From positions 124,001-188,000 of the forward strand of contig CAVOTD010000016.1 in the NCBI GenBank assembly GCA_963698995.1: DNA of 64,000 nucleotides. The letters run 5' to 3'. The notes under the pieces are model-generated. The model saw only the letters and a program-made list of their open reading frames with translations. It made no database searches and was not told where the DNA came from. Origin of the DNA: AP-15 sp963698995. Lineage in GTDB: Bacteria > Pseudomonadota > Alphaproteobacteria > ATCC43930 > CGMCC-115725. The first letter of the stretch is position 1, and the number at the start of each line of letters is the position of its first letter. The translations under genes and the position numbers were made by a program. This document shows positions 26,264-33,094 of the stretch, in pieces.

Positions 26264-26815
26264 TTAACCGCTTTGCCCCGACCGAGCAGAGCGCTTGATC
26301 GCATCCACTCTGTCCAACAGGCTTCCCGGTGCAATAGGGACAAGCTCAAAGCCGAAGTTGCGATAGGTCTCTTCATGGATTCGTTCGAAACGCAGCGACT
26401 CCTCAAAGCCGATCCGCCGCGCTTCGGTGGGCGTGATGAAGCTGAGATTCTGGATGAAGAAGACACGCTTCTGAAAGATCGCCTCCGTCTCGACGCGCTT
26501 CAGCTCGCGCGAGAGCGTGTCCGACAGAGGATATCCAAGGTAGACCGCGAGGGCGGCGGTGCAGATGACCGACCGGTCGTGAAACGGTATCTCGGCGGTC
26601 TCGCGCGAGGCTCGAACCTGCCGCCGTCTTTGCAGTTCGGTGATCGCATCGATGCAAGAGGCATGCGTCCACGGTTTAGCGACGCCCCGCGCCTGCTCCA
26701 ATGCGATGATGTCGGTGGCCGCTTCCTCGACAACACTGAAGCCGTCAAGTTCCAGTTGACGGATTATCGCTGGCTTCCCGGAGCCGGGAGCCCCTGTCAG
26801 TATGAACCTTCTCAT
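26264..26815 (-). CDS. AAA family ATPase (AAA_28-like) with altered Walker A
   Basis: A 183-residue predicted P-loop protein. It starts MRRFILTGAPGSGKPAIIRQ: the usual Thr or Ser after Lys in GxxxxGK(S/T) is Pro. Other family blocks are VVEEAATDIIALEQARG, IPFHDRSVICTAALAVYLG and VFFIQNLSFITPTEARRI. It is a NadR/kinase-like single-domain AAA_28 protein of unknown substrate. It lies 81 bases upstream of the MNT/HEPN pair on the same strand. The Lys-Pro change would weaken ATP use if it is not a base error. Confidence 0.75.
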   Translation of the reverse strand: MRRFILTGAPGSGKPAIIRQLELDGFSVVEEAATDIIALEQARGVAKPWTHASCIDAITELQRRRQVRASRETAEIPFHDRSVICTAALAVYLGYPLSDTLSRELKRVETEAIFQKRVFFIQNLSFITPTEARRIGFEESLRFERIHEETYRNFGFELVPIAPGSLLDRVDAIKRSARSGQSG

Positions 26816-26858
26816 GCAGCCGTGACCCGAAATGAGATTAGGCTTAACAAAGGCTTAT

Positions 26859-26941
26859 CGTCACCCCCGCGAAATCGGGGGTCCAGGGTAACCGCTGAGG
26901 CCTTCGGGGCTCCGGATTCCTGCTTTCGCGGGAATAACGGG
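26859..26941. repeat. palindromic intergenic repeat, copy 2 (CGTCATTCCCGCG family)
   Basis: Starts CGTCACCCCCGCGAAATCGG and ends near TTTCGCGGGAATAACGG. The two arms are imperfect reverse complements, as in the copy at 16285-16390, with a shorter centre. It lies between the AAA gene and the HicB-like gene. Confidence 0.72.
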
Positions 26942-27102
26942 TAACCTTTCGATATTAAGGAGTTCATTTCGGTCAGGCTCTCGGCGCTTCAAGACGACGC
27001 TAAAGGATCTGCGCAAGGAAATCGGCACCGGCCTATTGCACGCCATGCTCGCCCGGCTCGGATTGAGCCGGCACGATCTCGATGAATAGAGGGATACCGC
27101 GA

Positions 27103-27843
27103 ATGATGGCTTACAGCTATCCCGCCAAACTGGAACCGGATGCGGATGGGCGTCTCGTCGTGCATTTTCCCGCTTTACCCGTGGCCTTGACCGATGGCGC
27201 CGATGAAGTCGAAGCGCTCCGCGAGGCGGCGGATTGTCTCTCCGAAGCGCTCGCCAGCCGCATTGTCGACGGAGAAGAGATCCCAGCCCCTGCATCGCTC
27301 GTGTCCGGTCAGTATCTCGTCTCGCCGTCTCCGACCATCGCGCTGAAGGCAGCCCTCTACGATGCATTGCGCCGGCGCGACATGACGGTTGCCGATCTTG
27401 CCGCACGGCTCGACATGGACTGGCACCGGGCGGCACGGCTTATCGACCCGCGGCGCGCCTCGAAGCTGACAAGCCTCTCGGCCGCGCTCCGCGCATTGGA
27501 TTGTGAAATTTGCTTATTATTTCACGACCCTAAGGAACAGAGTGAGGGAGTTTACGGTCGCCCTCGCTCGACCGGTGTGGAGCGCAGCGGTCAACAGACG
27601 CCGTCGCTGAGCGATGCGACGTTGAGAGCCGTGCAAGCGCATCGGGAAGGCGCCACTGCCCAAGAAGTTCTCCACTATCTCTCACGAGAATTCGGGATGA
27701 CGGTCCGGCCAAACCACCTGGGCATAGCGCTGCAGCGCCACCGTAGCGGGCAGCGCGAAAATCGCGACCAGCGCTGGTATTCGCCCTCGGCGAAGGTAGA
27801 AACCCCCGCACGCACGGGCGGTGCACGGATCAAGCAAGACTGA
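27103..27843 (+). CDS. HicB-like antitoxin-type regulator with helix-turn-helix and extra C-terminal domain
   Basis: About 246 residues. Residues 1-55 form a HicB-like fold (YPAKLEPDADGRLVVHFPAL, then EALREAADCLSEAL). A Cro/XRE-type helix-turn-helix follows near 90-130 (MTVADLAARLDMDWHRAARLI). The last 100 residues are an added region with SLSDATLRAVQAHREGATAQ and RPNHLGIALQRHRSG, which looks like a second winged helix. No HicA toxin is seen next to it. A short frame ending at 27089 with LKDLRKEIGTGLLHAMLARL precedes it and could be a truncated partner. ATG 27103 is chosen for its GAGGG ribosome site. Confidence 0.68.
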   Translation: MMAYSYPAKLEPDADGRLVVHFPALPVALTDGADEVEALREAADCLSEALASRIVDGEEIPAPASLVSGQYLVSPSPTIALKAALYDALRRRDMTVADLAARLDMDWHRAARLIDPRRASKLTSLSAALRALDCEICLLFHDPKEQSEGVYGRPRSTGVERSGQQTPSLSDATLRAVQAHREGATAQEVLHYLSREFGMTVRPNHLGIALQRHRSGQRENRDQRWYSPSAKVETPARTGGARIKQD

Positions 27844-28427
27844 AGGCCTGCCGACCGTCTTTGATTTTGCTCGCGGGCCGTCCTGTTTATGCGACATGAG
27901 CGATTTTTGATTTTTGCAGTGATATTGGGGAGTTTCCGGTCAAAGGCGCGCTTCGACGGCGCCGGGCGGTTTGGGTGAGGATCGGGGTGGCCCCAGAAAG
28001 GGCGAAGTTTCAGGGTAAGATCGTGGCCGTCAGTTGGATTGAGTTTTTTCGGATTTTCGACGGGACGGAGAAATCGACCAGTTTCTTATTCGCTCGTGGC
28101 GGCGGGCAGTATGGAGCGGGCCGGAGGCTCGAACATTGTCGGCGATAATTCCCGGTTCGGCGAATTTTTCCCCGGTTAACCGGTGAAATTCCGCGGTTTA
28201 GGCTGCTACGGGAATTCGCCGGCAACGCATTGATTCGGCTCGCGGTTTTTGGGACCAAACAGCACTTTTTCGGAGAAAATCGAAAAATTCCCGGTTCGAC
28301 CGGGAATAACCGGGAATTCGGCCCTGGCGGCAGCACGGGGCGGCGGAGTGGGGTTGGTTGACACTTCCGGGCCGGGTCGATCATGTTGCGGATGCCCTCG
28401 CCTGCCGTCAGCCGCTCTGAGAAAGCC
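27844..28427. other. long intergenic region with CCGGTT palindromes
   Basis: About 580 bases before dapD without a supported gene on either strand. It contains two copies of AATTCCCGGTTCG (28147-28159 and 28286-28298). The first copy is followed by the perfect palindrome CCGGTTAACCGG (28172-28183). The second is the left arm of an 11-base perfect inverted repeat AATTCCCGGTT/AACCGGGAATT (28286-28318). AT-rich stretches surround them. Regulatory sites, a repeat family, or both are possible. Confidence 0.55.
28286..28318. repeat. 11-base perfect inverted repeat upstream of dapD
   Basis: AATTCCCGGTT at 28286-28296 is matched by AACCGGGAATT at 28308-28318 across an 11-base loop that itself contains CGACCGGGAAT. 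The same 13-base left arm also occurs 139 bases earlier. No T-run follows, so a terminator is unlikely. It may be a binding site or a small repeat. Confidence 0.6.
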
Positions 28428-29285
28428 ATGACCGACGCCGATCTTGCCGCGACCATCGATGCCGCCTGGGAAGCCCGCGATGCGCTCGGGCCGCAGAGCC
28501 GCGGCGCTCAGCGCGACGCGGTCGAGGAGGCGCTCGACGGGCTCGACGCCGGGCGGCTGCGGGTCGCCGAGAAGACCGCGGCGGGATGGCAGGTCCATCA
28601 ATGGCTGAAGAAGGCGGTGCTGATGTCGTTCCGCCTCAACGACATGGTCGAGATCGCCGGCGGGCCGACCGACCCGGAACGCGGCGCCGCGCGGTGGTGG
28701 GACAAGGTGCCGTCGAAATTTGCCGGGTGGTCGTCGAACCGCTTCCGCGACGCCGGGTTTCGTGCGGTGCCGGGTTCGATCGTCCGCCGCTCGGCCTATA
28801 TCGCGCCGAACGTCGTCTTGATGCCGAGCTTTGTCAATGTCGGCGCCTATGTCGACGCCGGCACGATGGTCGATACCTGGGCGACGGTCGGCTCCTGCGC
28901 ACAGATCGGCAAGAATTGTCACCTTTCGGGCGGGGTCGGGATCGGCGGCGTGCTCGAGCCGTTGCAGGCCGAGCCGGTCATCATCGAGGACAATTGCTTT
29001 GTCGGGGCGCGCAGCGAGGTCGTCGAGGGGGTCATCGTCGAGACCGGCGCAGTGCTGGCGATGGGCACCTTTATCGGCGCCACGACCAAGATCGTCGACC
29101 GCGAGACCGGCGAAATCCATACCGGCCGGGTCCCGGCCTATTCGGTCGTGGTGCCGGGCGCGCTGCCCGGGAAGAGCCTGCCCGACGGCCGGCCCGGCCC
29201 GAGCCTTTATTGCGCGGTCATCGTCAAGACGGTCGACGAGCGGACGCGGGCCCGGACCTCGATCAACGAGCTGTTGCGCGAATGA
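28428..29285 (+). CDS. dapD: 2,3,4,5-tetrahydropyridine-2,6-dicarboxylate N-succinyltransferase
   Basis: Succinyl-CoA-dependent step of the lysine and meso-diaminopimelate pathway. From ATG 28428 the protein is 285 residues and starts MTDADLAATIDAAWEARD, matching family starts; the in-frame ATG 45 bases upstream adds an unlikely tail. The central left-handed beta helix shows VVLMPSFVNVGAYVDAGTM, DTWATVGSCAQIGKN and the following GVGIGGVLEPLQAEP. It overlaps dapE by four bases (ATGA), so consecutive pathway steps are coupled. Confidence 0.96.
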   Translation: MTDADLAATIDAAWEARDALGPQSRGAQRDAVEEALDGLDAGRLRVAEKTAAGWQVHQWLKKAVLMSFRLNDMVEIAGGPTDPERGAARWWDKVPSKFAGWSSNRFRDAGFRAVPGSIVRRSAYIAPNVVLMPSFVNVGAYVDAGTMVDTWATVGSCAQIGKNCHLSGGVGIGGVLEPLQAEPVIIEDNCFVGARSEVVEGVIVETGAVLAMGTFIGATTKIVDRETGEIHTGRVPAYSVVVPGALPGKSLPDGRPGPSLYCAVIVKTVDERTRARTSINELLRE

Positions 29286-30451
29286 GCGAGGCGGCTCTCG
29301 ATCCAGCGGCGCTTACCGCCGCGCTGATCCGCCGCCCGAGCGTCACCCCGAAGGACGAGGGCGCGCTCGACATCATCAGGGAGGCGTTGCAAGAGCTCGG
29401 CTTCACCTGCCATCCCCTGGCCTTTGGCGGGTGCGACGGCGACATAATCCACAATCTCTATGCCCGCCGCGGCTCCGGTCGCCCAAACCTGTGTTTCGCA
29501 GGCCATACCGACGTGGTGCCGGTCGGCGATGCCGCGGGATGGTCCTTCGAGCCGTTCGCCGGGACGGTGCGGGAAGCTGCGCTATGCGGGCGCGGCGCCG
29601 TCGATATGAAGGGGGCGATCGCTGCTTTCATCGCCGCGGCGCAACGCTTTCTCGACGACCACGGAGTAGGTTTTACCGGCTCGATCAGCCTGTTGATCAC
29701 CGGCGACGAGGAAGGCGACGCGATCAACGGCACCCGCAAGGTGCTGGAGTGGCTGACGCAGCAGGGCGAGGTCATCGATGCCTGCCTGGTCGGCGAGCCG
29801 ACCAGCGCGCAATCGCTGGGCGACATGATCAAGATCGGCCGGCGCGGCAGCATGACCGGCCGGCTGACCGTCCATGGCGTTCAGGGCCACACCGCCTACC
29901 CGCAGCTTGCCGACAACGCGGCGCATCGGCTGGTGGCCATGCTCTACGCGCTGACCACGGCCGAACTCGACCGCGGCTCCGAGCATTTCCAGCCCTCGAC
30001 CTTGCAGGTCTCGACGATCGACATCGGCAATCCGACCTCGAACGTGATCCCGGCAACCGCGCATGCGGTCTTCAACATCCGCTTCAACGATCGCTGGACC
30101 AGCGACATGCTGAAGGGGTGGTTGGCCCAACAATTGGATACGGTCGGCGGGAACTACGCTCTCGACCTCGCGGTCAGCGGCGAGTTGTTTCTGACCGCGC
30201 CCGGACCGCTCAGCGACCGTCTCGCCGAGGCGATTCGGCATGTCACCGGAAGAACGCCCGAATTGAGCACCACCGGCGGCACTTCGGATGCGCGATTTAT
30301 TCAGGCGCATTGTCCGGTGGCCGAGTTTGGTCTGGTCGGCCTGACGATGCACAAGGTCGACGAACGGGTCGCGCTCACCGATCTCGCCGACCTGACCGAG
30401 ATCTACCGAGCCTTTCTCGCCCTGTTCTTTGAACCGGCGACGAGCCTTTGA
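29282..30451 (+). CDS. dapE: succinyl-diaminopimelate desuccinylase
   Basis: Di-zinc amidohydrolase (M20 family) of 389 residues releasing LL-diaminopimelate from its N-succinyl form. Metal ligands are seen in GHTDVVPVGD (His), GRGAVDMKG (Asp), ITGDEEGDAING (Glu-Glu), and in the C-terminal HK of LTMHKVDE. A dimerisation domain begins near residue 180 (GRRGSMTGRLTVHGVQGHTA). The start overlaps dapD and the stop shares a base with the next gene. Confidence 0.95.
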   Translation: MSEAALDPAALTAALIRRPSVTPKDEGALDIIREALQELGFTCHPLAFGGCDGDIIHNLYARRGSGRPNLCFAGHTDVVPVGDAAGWSFEPFAGTVREAALCGRGAVDMKGAIAAFIAAAQRFLDDHGVGFTGSISLLITGDEEGDAINGTRKVLEWLTQQGEVIDACLVGEPTSAQSLGDMIKIGRRGSMTGRLTVHGVQGHTAYPQLADNAAHRLVAMLYALTTAELDRGSEHFQPSTLQVSTIDIGNPTSNVIPATAHAVFNIRFNDRWTSDMLKGWLAQQLDTVGGNYALDLAVSGELFLTAPGPLSDRLAEAIRHVTGRTPELSTTGGTSDARFIQAHCPVAEFGLVGLTMHKVDERVALTDLADLTEIYRAFLALFFEPATSL

Positions 30452-31026
30452 TGCCGACGACGGCATGGTCGGAGGTGCGGCTGGCGCTGGTCGGGGCACT
30501 GCGGCTGGCGCGCGGCGATCGCGGCGGGCTTGCCTGTTTCGACCGCTCCGCCGACGGGTTCTGGCGCTCGTTCCGCGCGGCGGCAATCGCCTACCCGCTC
30601 TACCTCGCGTTGTTGTCGATGCGCATCACGGTCGCCGAGTGGGAAAGGTCGGGCGGCCTGCTAATCGTCATGGTAGAGACGATTGCCTATGTGATTGCCT
30701 GGGTCGCGTTCCCGCTGATCATGCTGACGGTGACGCATTGGATCGGGCGCGCCCATCGGTTTTTTGATTTTATGGTTCCGTACAATTGGTCGCAGGTGCC
30801 GCAAAGCGCCCTCTTTGTGCTGGTCGGCCTCGAGAGCGAAAGCGGGCTGCTGCCTCCCGGGCCGGCCCAGGCCATCGAAATCGCCGCGGCGGTCGCGGTT
30901 CTCGTCTACGAGTGGTTCATCGCCCGGGTCGCGCTCGATACGACGGCATCCGCCGCAGTGCTGGTCGTGGCGGTCGATCTTCTCCTCGGCGTGCTGGTCA
31001 GCCATGTCGCCGGCAGCCTCTACTGA
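30451..31026 (+). CDS. conserved integral membrane protein, unknown function
   Basis: A 191-residue protein with about five hydrophobic segments (AYPLYLALLSM, ETIAYVIAWVAFPLIML, AIEIAAAVAVLVYEWFIAR and a C-terminal helix). A polar block PYNWSQVPQSALFVLVGL lies between them. It is coupled to dapE (TGATG) but nothing suggests a role in lysine synthesis. Similar proteins follow dapE in other alphaproteobacteria. Its last seven bases overlap the convergent peroxidase gene. Confidence 0.65.
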   Translation: MPTTAWSEVRLALVGALRLARGDRGGLACFDRSADGFWRSFRAAAIAYPLYLALLSMRITVAEWERSGGLLIVMVETIAYVIAWVAFPLIMLTVTHWIGRAHRFFDFMVPYNWSQVPQSALFVLVGLESESGLLPPGPAQAIEIAAAVAVLVYEWFIARVALDTTASAAVLVVAVDLLLGVLVSHVAGSLY

Positions 31027-31520
31027 GACGGTGGAGGCAGCAGCCGCTCGATTTCACTGGTGATGCGGCGATCGGTCGGCGAGATCTGCGCCGGCCAAGC
31101 GCCAGCGAGCTGGCCGTCCGGACCGAGCAAGTATTTGTGAAAGTTCCAGCGCGGCGTGCCGGCCTCGCCGAGCGCCTCGGCGACCCAGCGGTAGAATGCA
31201 TGCGCCTCGCCGCCAAGGACGCGGCATTTCTCCGTGAGCGGAAAATCGACCGAATAAGTGGCCGTGCAGAACTCCTTGATATCGGCGGCTGATCCGGGCT
31301 CCTGCCGGCCGAAATCGTTGGACGGCACCCCGAGCACGACAAGACCCTGGCCGCGGTAGCGCTGCCATAGGGCTTCGAGATCGCTGTATTGCGGGGTATA
31401 GCCGCAGAAGGAAGCGGTGTTGACGACGAGGACCGGTCGGCCGCGCCAAGCTTCGAGAGGCAGCCTCTCGCCGTCAATCGAAGCAAATTCGAAACGATAA
31501 GCATCGTCGGTGTCGGTCAT
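31020..31520 (-). CDS. glutathione peroxidase family protein
   Basis: A 166-residue thiol peroxidase. The peroxidatic block is VLVVNTASFCGYTPQYSDLE with Cys instead of selenocysteine. The Gln of PSNDFGRQEPG and Trp of WNFHKYLLG complete the catalytic tetrad. It reduces organic or hydrogen peroxide, with glutathione or thioredoxin as electron donor (not distinguishable). ATG 31520 gives the standard short N-terminus; an upstream in-frame extension adds a hydrophobic stretch and is considered unlikely. Confidence 0.88.
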   Translation of the reverse strand: MTDTDDAYRFEFASIDGERLPLEAWRGRPVLVVNTASFCGYTPQYSDLEALWQRYRGQGLVVLGVPSNDFGRQEPGSAADIKEFCTATYSVDFPLTEKCRVLGGEAHAFYRWVAEALGEAGTPRWNFHKYLLGPDGQLAGAWPAQISPTDRRITSEIERLLPPPSQ

Positions 31521-31661
31521 TGGCACCTCCGGCAGTTCGGCAATTGCAGCAACGCCGAATAACATAACCTGACTTCCCAAGTTGCGCAGGCCGGATTTCG
31601 GGTTGCGCGGGTGCAATCCTTCCCGGAGACTGACGGCGCTGCTGCCCGGGATGCCGCCTCG

Positions 31662-32294
31662 ATGCTTTTTGTGTTCCTGTTGAAAGGCATTGTGGTCGGC
31701 ATCGTGATTGCCGTCCCGGTCGGTCCGGTCGGCGTGATGTGCGTCCGCCGCACCATATTTGAAGGTCGGCTCGCCGGCTTTGTCTCGGGGCTCGGCGCCG
31801 CCACCGCCGACGCGCTGTTCGGGTTCGTCGCGGCATTCGGCCTGACCTTCGTCTCCGATTGGCTGATCGGTTATCAGCATTGGTTGCGCGTGGCCGGCGG
31901 ATGTTACCTGCTCTATGTCGGCGGCTCCGCGTTGCTCAGCAGGCCGGAGGCCAAGGCGAATTCGGAGCCGGATACCGAAAGCCTGTTGCGCGATTACATC
32001 TCGACCTTCGCGCTGACGCTGACCAACCCGATCACGATCCTTGCGTTCCTCGCCATCTTCTCGGCGGTCGGCCTCAGCGGCGAGGCCGCCACACTCGGCC
32101 GTGCGGCAATCCTGGTCGTCGGCGTATGGCTCGGCTCGCTGCTGTGGTGGCTGGCCCTGACCTTCGGATTGAGTTCACTTTTTCGATCCTTCGGACCACG
32201 TCATCTGGTGTGGATCAATCGCGGATCGGGCATCATCCTCGCTCTGTCCGGAGCAGCGCTGCTCGCCGCTCCGATTATCGAGCGGATCGGCTGA
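31662..32294 (+). CDS. LysE/RhtB family exporter
   Basis: A 210-residue inner-membrane protein with six helices. The N-terminal IAVPVGPVGVMCVRRTI is the LysE signature; YLLYVGGSALL and ALTLTNPITILAFLAIFSAVG follow. Members export amino acids such as lysine, threonine or homoserine lactones; this substrate is unknown. ATG 31662 is chosen because it directly precedes the first helix. It is divergent from the peroxidase. Confidence 0.82.
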   Translation: MLFVFLLKGIVVGIVIAVPVGPVGVMCVRRTIFEGRLAGFVSGLGAATADALFGFVAAFGLTFVSDWLIGYQHWLRVAGGCYLLYVGGSALLSRPEAKANSEPDTESLLRDYISTFALTLTNPITILAFLAIFSAVGLSGEAATLGRAAILVVGVWLGSLLWWLALTFGLSSLFRSFGPRHLVWINRGSGIILALSGAALLAAPIIERIG

Positions 32295-32327
32295 TGCCGA
32301 TGAACCTTAGGACGTGGAGACGATTGC

Positions 32328-32954
32328 ATGGTGTATCTGCCCCCCGCTTTCACCGAAGCGCGTCCGGAAGTGCTGATAGAACACATCGAGCGGCACGATT
32401 TCGGAATGCTGGTCAGCCATGGAGCCCACGGTCTCGCGGCAAGCCACATCCCATTTCTGATCGAGCGGGACGGTAAACAGATGCGGCTGCACGGCCACCT
32501 CGCACGCCCCAACCCGCAGATCGGCGATCTTGCCGAGGGTGGCGAGGCGCTCGCCGTCTTTCACGGGCCGCATGCCTACATCTCGCCCAAATGGTATGAG
32601 ACCGGCCCGGCCGTGCCGACCTGGAACTATACCGATGTCCACGCCTATGGGACGGTCCGGCTGGTTGACGATGTCGATTGGCTGCAACAGCTGCTGCGCC
32701 GGCTTTCGGAGCGCCACGAAGCTCGCAATCCGGCCCCGTGGCGGATGCAGGATCTGCCGGGACCCTACCTCAAGGGCATGCTGAAGGGCATCATCGGGCT
32801 AGACATCGCTGTCACTCGGCTCGAAGGCAAATATAAGCTGAGCCAGAACCGCCCGGCGGAGGACCGACCCGGGGTGATCGCCGCGCTTGAAGCGCAGAGC
32901 GATGAAGATGCGCACGCCGTCGCTCGACTGATGCGCGAACGGGAGCCGGTTTGA
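32328..32954 (+). CDS. PaiB-like FMN-binding negative transcriptional regulator family protein
   Basis: A 208-residue protein starting MVYLPPAFTEARPEVLIEHI, with PHAYISPKWYE and VPTWNYTDVHAYGTVRLVDD in the FMN-binding split barrel, and KGIIGLDIAVTRLEGKYKLSQNR in the C-terminal half. This is the PaiB family, named from a Bacillus sporulation and degradative-enzyme repressor. Many members are more likely flavin enzymes than regulators. It is 34 bases downstream of the LysE gene. Confidence 0.85.
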   Translation: MVYLPPAFTEARPEVLIEHIERHDFGMLVSHGAHGLAASHIPFLIERDGKQMRLHGHLARPNPQIGDLAEGGEALAVFHGPHAYISPKWYETGPAVPTWNYTDVHAYGTVRLVDDVDWLQQLLRRLSERHEARNPAPWRMQDLPGPYLKGMLKGIIGLDIAVTRLEGKYKLSQNRPAEDRPGVIAALEAQSDEDAHAVARLMREREPV

Positions 32955-33048
32955 GGCCGGAAATGTCCCGTCGCTCACCGCCCTTCACCGTCCCGCTGAA
33001 GCGGGCCGCTCCCCGTCCCCGCGCACGCGGCGCGAGGGGATTTCGCGG

Positions 33049-33094
33049 CCTCTCCCCTCGCCCCGCTTGCGGGGAGAGGGTCGGGGTGAGGGGG
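33049..33094. repeat. GC-rich extragenic palindrome overlapping the mscS-like start
   Basis: CTCTCCCC (33050-33057) pairs with GGGGAGAG (33071-33078), followed by GGTCGGGGTGAGGGGG. This CCTCTCCCC...GGGGAGAGG...GTGAGGG pattern is a widespread bacterial extragenic repeat. Its final GTG is the best start of the mechanosensitive channel gene, so the repeat probably sits in or forms its leader. Confidence 0.65.
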
